From assembly GCA_017415425.1 (NCBI GenBank), contig JAFQGT010000006.1:121449-185448 (forward strand): a stretch of DNA of 64,000 nucleotides, read 5' to 3'. The position numbers and the translations under genes are program-made. Every line of letters starts with the position of its first letter. Within the stretch, counting starts at the first letter, position 1. The notes under the pieces are model-generated. The model saw only the letters and a list, made by a program, of their open reading frames with translations, made no database searches and was not told where the DNA came from. The stretch is from Oscillospiraceae bacterium. Its GTDB lineage: Bacteria > Bacillota > Clostridia > Oscillospirales > Oscillospiraceae. Below are positions 1 to 7,669 of this stretch, one piece after another.

Positions 1-541
1 TCACGGTCACATTCTTTGCGTGCCAGAAGGCATCCTTGGTGTCCAGCCGGGAGTCGGTAATGGTAACGTTTTCGGTATACTGGAAGGAATATTTGCCCTG
101 CATCTGCAGCCGGTCCAGCTGTAGATCACAGCTATCCAGGAATATGTATTGGGAGGTGATGTCGCAATCGGCTACTTGAATGCCCCGGCATTTCCAGCCG
201 AATTCCTCAGAGGTGACTTCCGTATTGGCAAGGGTCACATCCCGGCATTCTCGCAGGCATTTGATACCGTCAAGCTTGCTGCCGCTGATATTGCCGCCCT
301 CTGCGTACCAAAGGGCAGCCCGGCAGGTGTCGGTCATTTCGCAGCTGTCCAACGTAAAGCCGGAGGTGTGCCACAGGGGATACCGTAGGGAAAATTTACA
401 GTTGCGGATTTTGACATTCCGGGCCTCTTTCAAGGCGGATTCTCCATCGGCAGGACCTTCAAACCGGCAGTCCATTACGGTGGCATCCTGCAGGTTGTAA
501 AGGGCCCGTTCTTCATCATAGGTCATATTCTGTATTTTCAT
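1..541 (-). CDS. DUF3737 family beta-helix protein, 3' part cut by window edge
   Basis: About 180 residues of a protein whose N-terminus is at 541; the C-terminal part lies outside the window. It starts MKIQNMTYDEERALYNLQ and continues with short repeating units built around paired polar and Cys residues (MDCRFEGPADGES, IRNCKFS, LDNCEMTD, GSKLDGIKCLRECRDV), the spacing expected for a right-handed parallel beta-helix. This is the pattern of the DUF3737 proteins of Firmicutes, whose function is not established; they have no signal peptide and are probably cytosolic. An AGGAGAGG ribosome binding site precedes the ATG. The gene overlaps the end of the gene at 516-914 by 26 bp on the same strand, so the two are probably co-transcribed. 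Confidence 0.75.
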   Translation of the reverse strand, partial: MKIQNMTYDEERALYNLQDATVMDCRFEGPADGESALKEARNVKIRNCKFSLRYPLWHTSGFTLDSCEMTDTCRAALWYAEGGNISGSKLDGIKCLRECRDVTLANTEVTSEEFGWKCRGIQVADCDITSQYIFLDSCDLQLDRLQMQGKYSFQYTENVTITDSRLDTKDAFWHAKNVTV

Positions 542-914
542 CGGATTCCTCTCCTATTCCCAGCAATTCCAACAGCTCTAATACCTGCTGTCCCCGCTGG
601 GTAAGACCTATACTGCCGTGGACAGGATAGCCAGTATAAGCGGACATATCCGCACCCGGCAGAGGGGTATAGTCAATGCAGATCAAATTCTTTTTTTCCA
701 AAACCTGCAGAGTCAGGCTGTACTCCTCACGGGAGTAGGTCTGCTCTTCCAGATAGATGGGGGTCATATCGTCTGCCTTCCGAGCCACCGGAAGAAAAGA
801 ATACTGTCCCAGGGACGCAAGCACGGACACCTCTGGGGCAGTCAGTATCAATTCCTTGGCACAGCCGCCGCAGTTTCCGCCACAGCTTCCGCCGCAGCCG
901 TTACAGTGATGCAT
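516..914 (-). CDS. small protein with Cys/Gly-rich N-terminus, function unknown
   Basis: 132 residues. The first 20 residues are unusual: HHCNGCGGSCGGNCGGCAKE contains five cysteines in C-x2-C / C-x3-C / C-x2-C spacing plus two histidines, which looks able to bind metal. The rest (LTAPEVSVLASLGQYSFLPVA ... LTLQVLEKKNLICIDYTPL ... GSIGLTQRGQQVLELLELLG) reads like a winged-helix fold of the kind seen in MarR-like or DUF6429-like proteins, with an acidic tail. A GAGGTC motif sits at proper distance before the ATG. It is upstream of and overlaps the DUF3737 gene. I do not recognise a named family; a redox- or metal-sensing role is only a guess from the cysteines. Confidence 0.7.
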   Translation of the reverse strand: MHHCNGCGGSCGGNCGGCAKELILTAPEVSVLASLGQYSFLPVARKADDMTPIYLEEQTYSREEYSLTLQVLEKKNLICIDYTPLPGADMSAYTGYPVHGSIGLTQRGQQVLELLELLGIGEESDENTEYDL

Positions 915-1034
915 AAAAAGACCTCGTTTCCAAAAGTTCAGTGTTATTGTAGCTTAAATGTTTTTCAGAATCAACAGTTATTTCGATGGAGTCCGCAGAA
1001 GGGAACACTTACAGTATACCCAGGAGGGATACTT

Positions 1035-1502
1035 ATGAATAAATCTTTGAAAACCAGATTGATCTGCTGGGGGATTCCCCTTGCGGTGGGGGGATTGTCA
1101 GCCCTGTTGTCGGGAGGTATGGACAGCTACGCTGTGATGAACCAGCCACCTCTGTCTCCACCGGGGTGGGTGTTTCCTGTGGTGTGGACGGTGTTGTATC
1201 TGCTGATGGGAGAGGCTTCTTATCAGGTGCTGACTTCCGGGAAAGATCCCGCTGCTATCCGCAAGGCTTTGATTGCCTATGGAGTGCAGTTGGCGCTGAA
1301 TTTTATCTGGCCGCTGCTATTCTTCCGGGGACAGTTGTATTTGACTGCGTTTTTTCTGTTACTTGCCCTGTGGGTGGCGATTTTGGTCACACTGATCCTG
1401 TTCTCCCGGATCAAGGAGCGGGCGGGGGATCTTCTTTTGCCGTATCTGCTTTGGGTGACCTTTGCAGGATATTTGAATCTGGGTGTGTTTTTGCTGAATT
1501 GA
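1035..1502 (+). CDS. tspO: TspO/MBR family membrane protein
   Basis: 155 residues with five predicted membrane helices. Hallmarks of the TspO/MBR (translocator protein) family are present: PPLSPPGWVFPVVWTVLYLLMG in the first loop and second helix, ALNFIWPLLFF in the third and VTLILFSRIKERAGDLLLPYLLWVTFAGYLNLGVFLLN at the end. Family members bind porphyrins and other hydrophobic ligands in the cytoplasmic membrane; the physiological ligand in Firmicutes is not known. The start at 1035 is chosen because a good AGGAGGG site lies 7 bases upstream, and the family's usual length is about 155-160. The gene stands alone and converges with the membrane gene at 1544-1984. Confidence 0.92.
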   Translation: MNKSLKTRLICWGIPLAVGGLSALLSGGMDSYAVMNQPPLSPPGWVFPVVWTVLYLLMGEASYQVLTSGKDPAAIRKALIAYGVQLALNFIWPLLFFRGQLYLTAFFLLLALWVAILVTLILFSRIKERAGDLLLPYLLWVTFAGYLNLGVFLLN

Positions 1503-1505
1503 GCG

Positions 1506-1537
1506 AAAAAGCAGCGCCATCCCCGCCGGGATGGCGC
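1506..1537 (-). terminator. intrinsic terminator
   Basis: Ten-base-pair stem (1514-1523 with 1528-1537, CGCC loop) followed on the minus strand by a T-run at 1510-1506. It ends the transcript of the membrane gene at 1544-1984. It also lies just past the end of tspO but has a weaker T-tract in that direction. Confidence 0.75.
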
Positions 1538-1543
1538 GATTGC

Positions 1544-1984
1544 TTATTTTTCTCTTGCAGCCTGTCGCTCTGCTTTTAAGGTCACATACATAGTCCGGTA
1601 GTCCAGATAAGCTCCGGAGTATTTCCATTTACCTTTGCCGTGATTCCACAGTACGGCGAAGAGCAAAAACAGCACAAATCCTGCTGCGGCAACGGCCTGG
1701 CATATGGGAATAAAAAGTCCGTGTTCCAGAACCGACTCAACCGGAGAAAGATTCAGTTCGACGCCCAAAGCGGTCTCCGCCTGGGTTTTCCAATCACAAA
1801 TATACGCAAGGATCCGGCTGACCGGCTCCTGGTTCTGCAGTTCTTCTGCTGCTCCCACCAGAACGGCAAACAGGACCACCAGCAGCATTACCACCGCCAG
1901 ACCTTTCCACAGAGAGTAATATTTCCGCCGTTCGTGTTTGGCTTCTTTTTTTAGTGTTTTCAGCATCGCTGTTCGTGTATCCAC
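1544..1984 (-). CDS. hypothetical two-helix membrane protein
   Basis: About 146 residues from a GTG start (VDTRTAMLKTLKK) with an AGGTG ribosome binding site 6 bases upstream. An in-frame ATG further upstream at 2041 has no ribosome binding site, and an internal ATG at 1966 is also possible. Two hydrophobic segments (GLAVVMLLVVLFAVLVGA and PICQAVAAAGFVLFLLFAVLW) enclose a loop of about 45 residues that would lie outside the membrane, and the C-terminus ends with a charged Lys/Arg-rich tail. I recognise no family. The neighbour tspO converges with it, so no functional inference from context is possible. Confidence 0.6.
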   Translation of the reverse strand: MDTRTAMLKTLKKEAKHERRKYYSLWKGLAVVMLLVVLFAVLVGAAEELQNQEPVSRILAYICDWKTQAETALGVELNLSPVESVLEHGLFIPICQAVAAAGFVLFLLFAVLWNHGKGKWKYSGAYLDYRTMYVTLKAERQAAREK

Positions 1985-2141
1985 AGAGTGCACCTCGTTT
2001 TTGAAGTATATTTGTACCAGGTTCTGTAAAAATCCTATCATATTCTGCGAGGGAAATCAACGGAAAAATGCCGGGATAAAGAGATGCGTTTGGTCGTAGG
2101 ATCGCGGATATGTATATTTTTCCGATTTGTACAAAAAATAG

Positions 2142-2170
2142 TTGCAAAATGGGGCGCCCCGTGCTATAAT
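2142..2170 (+). promoter_or_regulatory. promoter of the tRNA-Gln/tRNA-Lys unit
   Basis: TTGCAA at 2142-2147 and a perfect TATAAT at 2165-2170, 17 bp apart, about 33 bp upstream of the first tRNA. Confidence 0.8.
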
Positions 2171-2202
2171 ACCCCGTGTGTCCGGCGCCGGACAGCCTAT
2201 AT

Positions 2203-2277
2203 TGGGATGTCGCCAAGCGGTAAGGCACCAGACTTTGACTCTGGCATTCGTAGGTTCAAATCCTGCCATCCCAGCCA
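2203..2277 (+). tRNA. tRNA-Gln (anticodon TTG)
   Basis: Complete cloverleaf with acceptor TGGGATG pairing with CATCCCA, anticodon loop ACTTTGACT carrying TTG, T-arm GTTCAAATC and an encoded CCA at 2275-2277. Confidence 0.95.
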
Positions 2278-2343
2278 ACTCAACCTCTGAATGCTGTATT
2301 TTGACGCGGAATTGCGCAAAATTCATCATTCGAGGTTTCGTTC

Positions 2344-2419
2344 GATCCGCTAGCTCAGCAGGTAGAGCAACTGCCTTTTAAGCAGTGGGTCCGGAGTTCG
2401 AATCTCCGGCGGGTCACCA
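2344..2419 (+). tRNA. tRNA-Lys (anticodon TTT)
   Basis: Acceptor GATCCGC pairs with GCGGGTC (one G-U pair); the D-loop holds AGCTCAGCAGGTAGAGC, the anticodon loop CTTTTAA gives TTT, and CCA is encoded at 2417-2419. Probably co-transcribed with the tRNA-Gln 66 bp upstream. Confidence 0.95.
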
Positions 2420-2420
2420 A

Positions 2421-2456
2421 AAAGAGGAAGATACCAAAAGGTATCTTCCTCTTTTT
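2421..2456 (+). terminator. intrinsic terminator of the tRNA unit
   Basis: Fifteen-base-pair perfect stem starting two bases after the tRNA-Lys CCA, AAAA loop, then a T-run. Confidence 0.9.
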
Positions 2457-2602
2457 GCGTTATAGAAGCCGGAGATTCGAAAGATCAAATGCGGCGCGGA
2501 CGAGCGCCGCCGGCAAGGGTTTGACCAAGCCGAACCATTATGTTCGCTAAAAGCGAAAATGCAAACGGAGCGACGGTCGGGTTACCCGAGGAAACCCCAA
2601 TC
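2457..2602. other. gene-free stretch with an inverted copy of the tRNA-Lys T-arm
   Basis: No convincing gene. Positions 2468-2481 (GCCGGAGATTCGAA) are the exact reverse complement of tRNA-Lys 2397-2410. Downstream are short GC-rich inverted repeats around 2493-2511 and 2579-2597. It may be a tRNA-associated repeat module or a decayed attachment site; nothing in the sequence decides this. Confidence 0.4.
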
Positions 2603-2636
2603 AAAAGGCGTGTGGCTCAGCCACACGCCTTTTTGT
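2603..2636. terminator. bidirectional intrinsic terminator
   Basis: Perfect stem AAAAGGCGTGTGGC with TCA loop, A-run before and T-run after. It lies just past the stop of uraA (minus strand) and also closes the tRNA side. Confidence 0.85.
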
Positions 2637-2648
2637 TGGATTTAAGGA

Positions 2649-3983
2649 TTAGTCTTCCTTGCCATTAGCAAGCAGGGTGTTGGTGAGGATGCCCAGGATC
2701 AGAGCGCAGGCGATGGTGGTCAGGGTGACCTTGCCGAAGGAAACGCTCAGGCCGCCGATGCCGGGGATCAGGATGGAAGCCACCACGAACAGGTTCTTGC
2801 TGGCGCCCAGGTTGACCTGCTGGATCATCTTCAGACCGGAAACGGCGATGAAGCCGTACAGAGCGACACAAACGCCACCCATAACACAGTTGGGGATGGA
2901 GGACAGGAAGGTAACAAAGGGTCCGAAGAAGGAGATGACCAGACACATAATGGCAGCGGTAGTCACAGTGACGACGGAAGCGTTGCGGGTGATGGCAACA
3001 CAGCCAACAGACTCACCGTAGGTGGTGTTGGGGCAGCCGCCGAAGAAAGCACCGGCGATGGAGCCGACGCCGTCACCCAACAGGGTGCGGTGCAGACCGG
3101 GGTTCTCCAGCAGGTCCTCGCCAATGATGGAGGACAGGTTCTTGTGGTCAGCGATATGCTCAGCAAAGACCACGAAAGCTACGGGGATATAGGCAACTGC
3201 TACAGTGGCAATAAACTGTGCGTCGATTTCCTTAACACCCTTGAAGGCTTCCACAAAGGTGAAGTTGGGAACGGCGAAGATCTGCATATCCTTGAAGGCT
3301 GCAAAGTTGATGACCTGCAGAGCCAGGTTATCGGTAGCGATGCCGATGACGGTGAAGATAGCAGCAACGATGTAGCCAACCAGAATGCCCAGCACGAAGG
3401 GAACCAGCTTAGCCATCTTCTTGCCGTAAACGGAGAAGCAGAAAATGGAGAACAGGGTGACGATACCAATGATCAGAGTGACATAGGGGCTGGCAACGGA
3501 AACGCCGTCAACCAGAACCTTGCCGACCTTCAGATCGTTTACGGCGTTGACAGCCAGAGACAGACCGATCAGCGCAACGGTGGGTCCGATAACCACGGGG
3601 GGCATCAGCTTGTTGATCCACTTAACACCAACAAACTTAACCACAATGGCGATCACAACATACACAAGACCGGCGAAAACAGCACCCATCAGAAGGCCTG
3701 CGTAGCCTGCGGAAGCAGAGACTGCACCGCCGAAAGCAGCGAACATAGAGTTAATGAATGCAAAAGAAGAGCCCAGGAACACGGGGCTGCGGAATTTGGT
3801 GAAGAGCTGGTACACCAATGTGCCGATGCCTGCACCAAACAGAGCGGCGGACTGGCTCATACCGTTACCGATAATCGCGGGAACCAGAATGGTCGCTGCC
3901 AAAATTGCCAGAACCTGCTGGAAAGCGAAGATCAGCAGTTGGCCGAACTTGGGTTTGTCTTTGACGCCGTAGATCAGATTCAT
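2649..3983 (-). CDS. uraA: uracil permease (NCS2 / nucleobase:cation symporter family)
   Basis: 444 residues and about 12-14 membrane helices. It matches the UraA branch of the NCS2 family: an N-terminal QQVLAILAATILVPAI helix, the GAGIGTLVYQLFTKFRSPVFLGSSFAFI segment, PPVVIGPTVALIGLSLA, VFAEHIADHKNLSSIIG with the substrate-binding Glu, and GCPNTTYGESVGCVAITR in the last half. It imports uracil with protons for phosphoribosylation to UMP. The start MNLIYGVKDKPKFGQ is chosen because GGAGGAAAAACT precedes it; the upstream in-frame extension has no ribosome binding site. It has its own promoter (4094-4122) and a terminator on each side, so it is a single-gene unit. No PyrR-type attenuator was recognised in its 110-base leader. 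Confidence 0.93.
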   Translation of the reverse strand: MNLIYGVKDKPKFGQLLIFAFQQVLAILAATILVPAIIGNGMSQSAALFGAGIGTLVYQLFTKFRSPVFLGSSFAFINSMFAAFGGAVSASAGYAGLLMGAVFAGLVYVVIAIVVKFVGVKWINKLMPPVVIGPTVALIGLSLAVNAVNDLKVGKVLVDGVSVASPYVTLIIGIVTLFSIFCFSVYGKKMAKLVPFVLGILVGYIVAAIFTVIGIATDNLALQVINFAAFKDMQIFAVPNFTFVEAFKGVKEIDAQFIATVAVAYIPVAFVVFAEHIADHKNLSSIIGEDLLENPGLHRTLLGDGVGSIAGAFFGGCPNTTYGESVGCVAITRNASVVTVTTAAIMCLVISFFGPFVTFLSSIPNCVMGGVCVALYGFIAVSGLKMIQQVNLGASKNLFVVASILIPGIGGLSVSFGKVTLTTIACALILGILTNTLLANGKED

Positions 3984-4093
3984 AGTTTTTCCTCCAAATA
4001 TTCTTTTGTGAAATGGCAATCGCAAAAAAAAGAGAAAGTGTTGCCGCGTTTTGCAAAACACCTTCTCCTTTCCCGGATTTTATTTCTGCTAAG

Positions 4094-4122
4094 AGTATAC
4101 TGCTTTTTTCGTCAAAATGCAA
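4094..4122 (-). promoter_or_regulatory. uraA promoter
   Basis: On the minus strand TTGCAT (4122-4117) and TATACT (4099-4094) with 17 bp between them, 111 bases before the uraA start. Confidence 0.7.
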
Positions 4123-4154
4123 GGGAAAGTTTGCAAAAAATTCATAAAAACGAC

Positions 4155-4188
4155 AAAATCCCTGCCGTTTTTACGGCAGGGATTTTTT
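4155..4188 (-). terminator. intrinsic terminator after jag
   Basis: AATCCCTGCCGT stem with TTTT loop and A/T runs on both sides, immediately downstream of the jag stop codon. It closes the rnpA-yidD-yidC-jag transcript. Confidence 0.85.
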
Positions 4189-4193
4189 AGCGC

Positions 4194-5066
4194 TTAGCGG
4201 ACGTATTCGATGACCACCCGGCGGTTGGGCTCAGTGCCCACAGAGTAGGTGGTGATCCGGTCGGTGTCCTGCAAAGTAGCGTGGATTACGTGGCGCTCGT
4301 AAGCATTCATAGGCTCCAGAGTGGTGCGGCGGTGCGCCTTCAGCACCTGCTGTGCCTTCTTGTGAGCGTAGCGGCGGAGGGACTCCTCCCGCTTTTCCCG
4401 ATAGCACTCGGCATCCACATTGATGCGGATGTGGCCGTCGATACCACGGTTGATGGTGTAGTTACTCAAATGCTGCAGGGCATCCAGGGTGTCGCCTCTG
4501 CGGCCGATCAGGTAGCCCAGATCCTCACCCACCAGCTCTACGCGGTAGCTGTTGGCATCTTCCTTCCAGGCGTGGGGAATAGCCTTGGAGCCCATATGCT
4601 CCAGCAGACCCTTCAGGAACACTTCAATCTTCTCCTCAATGGAGCCGGGCTCTGCCACGGCATACTCCTTGGGAGCGGCTTTTGGGGTGTCTACCCGGGG
4701 CTGGCTGGGTTTGCGTTCCTTGGGGGCATCCTGCTTAGGGGCTTTGGGAGCGGCAGGTTTCGGTTCTGCCTTGGGGGCTTCCGGCTTGGGCTCTGCCTTA
4801 GACTCTTCTGCCTTCTTCACAGGAGCAGTCTTGGGTTTGGAACGGGAAGCGGAAGACAGCGCCACTTTGGGCGCCTGCGGCAGGGGATCGGGTGCTTCGT
4901 AGGTTACCTGCACCTTGGCAGGTGTTGCGCCAATGCCCAGAAAACCGGACTTGGCCTGTGCCAGAACCTGAACGGAAACGTTATCCCGGTCCAGACCCAG
5001 CTGTGTCAGGGCGCTTTCGATGGCATCATCAATGGTTTTGCCCGTAGAGATTATGGTTTTTTCCAT
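4194..5066 (-). CDS. jag: RNA-binding protein Jag/KhpB
   Basis: 290 residues. An N-terminal Jag domain (about 1-52: MEKTIISTGKTIDDAIESAL ... AKSGFLGIGATPAKV) is followed by a long low-complexity Ala/Pro/Lys/Glu linker (about 60-145), a KH domain with LVGEDLGYLIGRRGDTLDALQ (GxxG loop IGRR) and a C-terminal R3H domain (CYREKREESLRRYAHKKAQQ ... NAYERHVIHATL). This is the canonical order. In other Firmicutes the protein binds RNA, partners with KhpA and affects cell elongation. It starts 3 bases after yidC, as is standard for the spoIIIJ-jag pair. The usual next genes mnmE and mnmG are absent here; a terminator and uraA follow. Confidence 0.95.
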   Translation of the reverse strand: MEKTIISTGKTIDDAIESALTQLGLDRDNVSVQVLAQAKSGFLGIGATPAKVQVTYEAPDPLPQAPKVALSSASRSKPKTAPVKKAEESKAEPKPEAPKAEPKPAAPKAPKQDAPKERKPSQPRVDTPKAAPKEYAVAEPGSIEEKIEVFLKGLLEHMGSKAIPHAWKEDANSYRVELVGEDLGYLIGRRGDTLDALQHLSNYTINRGIDGHIRINVDAECYREKREESLRRYAHKKAQQVLKAHRRTTLEPMNAYERHVIHATLQDTDRITTYSVGTEPNRRVVIEYVR

Positions 5067-5069
5067 TTT

Positions 5070-6314
5070 TTATTCCTCCGTAGTCTGGGAAGCATAGCGA
5101 TTGGGGTCATAGTTACGGCCCTTGCAATAGGGACGGGAAGGAACGCCGGACATTGCCTGTTTGACAACAGTGTCCTCTTCCTCAACCAGAAGACCCTTCT
5201 TAATGGCGTATTCCTTGGCAGCGGCGGCCTTTGCCTCCTCCTGCTCTTTCTGCTGCTGTTGCTGCAGCTTCTTCTTGCTGGTGTTGGTGGTGATGCCGTC
5301 GGGGTTGGCAGCCCGGCGCTCGGCACGGATACGCTCTTTCTCTTCCTCGATGGCATCCTGCTCCATTGCCCGCTTCAGACGCTCAGCGTCTTCTGCATCG
5401 TAGAGCGTACGGTACTTCTTGGTCAGGTAGATATCCAGAACCATAGATACCAGTCCCTGCACCAGCCAGTACAGGCTCAGTGCGCCGGGGACGGTGAAAC
5501 CGATCCACAAAGACATCAGTGGCATCATAAACAGCATCGTCTTGGTGGATTGATTGGCGGTGGAGTTCTTGGCGGCTTCCTTGTCCTGCACGCCGTTTTC
5601 GTTGGTGACCAGAGAGTTATTCATCTTCTGGGAGATGAGCATACTGATCACCTGGCTGCCGGCAGACAGCACGGGCATCAGGAATGCGCCGATGTGGGAC
5701 CAGTCCCAGGTTTCCCACTGGAACACATTGAACTGGGGCACAGCGCCCAGATCAAGATGCAGGAAAGAAAAGTTCAGACCTTCCAGGGTAGCGGGGTTGG
5801 TCACGATGTCCTTCAGCTGATCCGCAAACTGGGGGATCAGGGGAGCCGCGATCATTTGGTGATAGTATTCGTTCTTGCCAAACTGCTCCGGCATTGCGGT
5901 TTTAATGATCTCCACGATCTGCCCCGCAACCTCTGCGCTTTCGTGGAGCATATACTGGATCGGCTGCCGGACGACCGTGTACAGGGGAATCAGAATCAGC
6001 AGGGGCAAAAAGCTCCACAGACAGCCGCCGCCCATAGAAACACCCTCTTCTTTGTACAGGGCCTGGGTGGCTTCGTTCAGTTTCTGCTGGTCGTTGGCAT
6101 ATTTCTTCTGCAGTGCCTGAATCCGAGGAGTCAGGCGGGACATTTTCATAGAGCTCTTCTTGCTCTTAGCGGTGGCAGGGAACAGGATGAGCTTCAGAAT
6201 GATGGCAAACAGGATCAGTGCCACACCGTAATTGGTGGTCAGTTGATTGAGCCAGGACAGCAGATAGCCGAAGGGAACCTGGACAATATCAACCAATTTA
6301 AATGCGAGAATCAT
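5070..6314 (-). CDS. yidC: membrane protein insertase YidC (Oxa1 family)
   Basis: 414 residues, longer than the roughly 260-residue Bacillus forms. It has an N-terminal helix (VQVPFGYLLSWLNQL), the conserved Oxa1 core starting NYGVALILFAIILKLILFPATAKS, a charged cytoplasmic hairpin (MSRLTPRIQALQKKYANDQQKLNEAT), further helices (GCLWSFLPLLILIPLYTVV; LFMMPLMSLWIGFTVPGALSLYWLVQGLVSMV) and a long charged C-terminal tail (LKRAMEQDAIEEEKERIRAERR ... KKKLQQQQQKEQEEAKAA), as seen in clostridial YidC. It inserts membrane proteins alone or with Sec. There is no lipobox, unlike SpoIIIJ of Bacillus. The position between yidD and jag confirms the call. Confidence 0.95.
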   Translation of the reverse strand: MILAFKLVDIVQVPFGYLLSWLNQLTTNYGVALILFAIILKLILFPATAKSKKSSMKMSRLTPRIQALQKKYANDQQKLNEATQALYKEEGVSMGGGCLWSFLPLLILIPLYTVVRQPIQYMLHESAEVAGQIVEIIKTAMPEQFGKNEYYHQMIAAPLIPQFADQLKDIVTNPATLEGLNFSFLHLDLGAVPQFNVFQWETWDWSHIGAFLMPVLSAGSQVISMLISQKMNNSLVTNENGVQDKEAAKNSTANQSTKTMLFMMPLMSLWIGFTVPGALSLYWLVQGLVSMVLDIYLTKKYRTLYDAEDAERLKRAMEQDAIEEEKERIRAERRAANPDGITTNTSKKKLQQQQQKEQEEAKAAAAKEYAIKKGLLVEEEDTVVKQAMSGVPSRPYCKGRNYDPNRYASQTTEE

Positions 6315-6326
6315 AGTTGTTCCTCC

Positions 6327-6539
6327 TTAAGGGACGGGGTCATAATGATCCCCCTTATAAAAGGGATTGCAGCGCAAAATGCGCTTTGCGGACAGCCAAC
6401 TGCCCTTGAAGACCCCATACTTGTCAATGGCTTCCAGTGCGTAAGCGGAACAGGTAGGCGTGAATCTGCAACAGGCGAAACGATAGGGAGAGATACTGCG
6501 CTGATAGAAGCGAATTAAGGAAATCAGAATCTTTTTCAT
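6327..6539 (-). CDS. yidD: membrane protein insertion efficiency factor YidD
   Basis: 70 residues with the family signature: [49 protein letters not shown], including the conserved Cys residues and the R-C-NP-F motif near the end. It is a small amphipathic membrane-associated protein that assists YidC/Sec insertion. The ATG overlaps the stop of rnpA by four bases (ATGA), which indicates translational coupling. yidC follows 12 bases later. Confidence 0.93.
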   Translation of the reverse strand: MKKILISLIRFYQRSISPYRFACCRFTPTCSAYALEAIDKYGVFKGSWLSAKRILRCNPFYKGDHYDPVP

Positions 6540-6868
6540 TTCAAAATACCGGCCTTCTCTGCCAGCGACAGGTAGGCGCGAGTCAGCTTGGAGAAATTCG
6601 CGTCGATGCACCTGCTGCGGGCCACCACAACAATGTCCCAGCCGGGAGCGAACAGCTCCTCGTTAAGACGATAGATCTCCCGCAGACGACGGCGGACTCG
6701 GTTCCGGACCACGGCGTGCCCCAATTTCTTGCCGGCTGTGATGCCCACCCGATTGGTGGCAGTACGGTTGGGTCTGGCATAGAGCACCAGATAACCGTTG
6801 GCAAAGCCGGTAGTGGCATACAGCCGCCGGAAAATGTGATTCAGTTTCAGAGCGCAGGAAAATTTCAT
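6536..6868 (-). CDS. rnpA: ribonuclease P protein component
   Basis: 110 residues. The RNR signature [16 protein letters not shown] (about residues 54-69) and the N-terminal [22 protein letters not shown] strand match RnpA. The protein binds RNase P RNA and helps cleave 5' leaders of pre-tRNAs. The start [17 protein letters not shown] is chosen from family length; upstream in-frame codons extend into the leader. It is the first gene after the rpmH attenuator, in the order rpmH-rnpA-yidD-yidC-jag typical of Firmicutes. Confidence 0.93.
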   Translation of the reverse strand: MKFSCALKLNHIFRRLYATTGFANGYLVLYARPNRTATNRVGITAGKKLGHAVVRNRVRRRLREIYRLNEELFAPGWDIVVVARSRCIDANFSKLTRAYLSLAEKAGILK

Positions 6869-6929
6869 ATAGGTTCTCCCATCCGGGCAGTTCCCGGAAT
6901 GTTCCAAGACAGGCTTGTCCCACATAAAA

Positions 6930-6960
6930 AGGGAGCGGGGCGAATAGCCATTCGCCCCGC
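6930..6960 (-). terminator. attenuator-like hairpin between rpmH and rnpA
   Basis: Eleven-base-pair perfect stem (6935-6945 with 6950-6960) followed on the minus strand by TCCCTTTTT. It probably lowers rnpA expression relative to rpmH by partial termination. Confidence 0.7.
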
Positions 6961-7018
6961 GTGGACTCCCATTTTGCTGTGAGCGATGGTTTGCTTTGAT
7001 TCAGCTACCAGGTTACAC

Positions 7019-7153
7019 TCAAGCGGACAGGACCTTGCGGCCCTTGGCACGGCGACGGGCAAGCACCTTGCGGCCGTTGGAAGTAGCCATTCTCTGCCGG
7101 AAACCGTGAACCTTGGAACGGTGGCGGCGGCTGGGCTGATAGGTACGCTTCAT
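7019..7153 (-). CDS. rpmH: 50S ribosomal protein L34
   Basis: 44 residues, [20 protein letters not shown] then [20 protein letters not shown], the full-length L34 sequence with its highly basic composition. A GGAGGTG site precedes the start. The gene heads the rnpA-yidD-yidC-jag cluster. In many Firmicutes dnaA and the origin lie just beyond rpmH in the opposite orientation; here the neighbour is rpsR instead. Confidence 0.97.
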   Translation of the reverse strand: MKRTYQPSRRHRSKVHGFRQRMATSNGRKVLARRRAKGRKVLSA

Positions 7154-7244
7154 AGATGTACACCTCCTCAAAATCTCAATATGCTCGACAGCGAGTACGC
7201 TGCAGCGAAACATAACTAGGGACCATATATGGTCACGCTAACAT

Positions 7245-7273
7245 AGTATAACCGAAAAAACCAGCCAGGTCAA
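7245..7273 (-). promoter_or_regulatory. rpmH promoter
   Basis: Minus-strand TTGACC (7273-7268), 17 bp, TATACT (7250-7245). A 14-bp palindrome GACCATATATGGTC at 7221-7234 lies within the expected 5' leader. Confidence 0.8.
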
Positions 7274-7345
7274 CAACTTTTTTCCAACTTTCGTCCGGAA
7301 GATGGGAAAATCCGGCATTTTTCGGCAGCAAAGAGCTGGCGCCGA

Positions 7346-7380
7346 TAAAAAATCCCCACATCCGGACGGATGTGGGGATC
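7346..7380 (-). terminator. intrinsic terminator after rpsR
   Basis: Stem ATCCCCACATCC (7352-7363) with 7368-7379, followed on the minus strand by six T. It closes the rpsF-ssb-rpsR operon. Confidence 0.88.
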
Positions 7381-7392
7381 GGTTACGACAAA

Positions 7393-7629
7393 TTAGTCAG
7401 CAACGTAGGGCAGCAGAGCGATCTGACGGGCGCGCTTGATAGCGGTAGTCAGTGCACGCTGATGGACTGCACAAGTGCCGGTGGTACGGCGGGGCAGGAT
7501 CTTGCCGCGCTCGGACAGGTAACGGCGGGTCTTTGCAGTGTCCTTGTAGTCGATAGCGGTCACCTTGTCAACGCAGAAAGCACATACCTTCTTGCGCTTA
7601 CGGGGACGCATACGCTGTTCCATAGCCAT
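7393..7629 (-). CDS. rpsR: 30S ribosomal protein S18
   Basis: 78 residues. It contains [66 protein letters not shown], the S18 core. The CAFC pair at residues 16-19 plus C52 and H55 suggest the zinc-binding form of S18. It is the last gene of rpsF-ssb-rpsR, the standard order, and is followed by a strong terminator. Confidence 0.97.
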   Translation of the reverse strand: MAMEQRMRPRKRKKVCAFCVDKVTAIDYKDTAKTRRYLSERGKILPRRTTGTCAVHQRALTTAIKRARQIALLPYVAD

Positions 7630-7669
7630 AAGAAAAACCTCCTTTTAAGCAATTGTGAAAAGTTCAAAA

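Noticed and set aside
3984-4093. PyrR attenuator or purine/uracil riboswitch in the uraA leader
   Set aside because: No terminator/antiterminator pair or conserved aptamer core could be drawn in the leader.
3090-4190. 366-residue plus-strand open frame opposite uraA
   Set aside because: Low-complexity Asn/Gln/Gly-rich translation typical of the reverse strand of a membrane protein gene; uraA has promoter, ribosome binding site and family motifs.
4281-6518. 745-residue plus-strand open frame across jag, yidC and yidD
   Set aside because: It is the antisense shadow of three well-supported minus-strand genes, has no start signal and no recognisable domain.
7154-7392. Replication origin next to rpmH
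   Set aside because: Only a promoter, a small palindrome and a terminator are present; no cluster of DnaA boxes and no dnaA gene.
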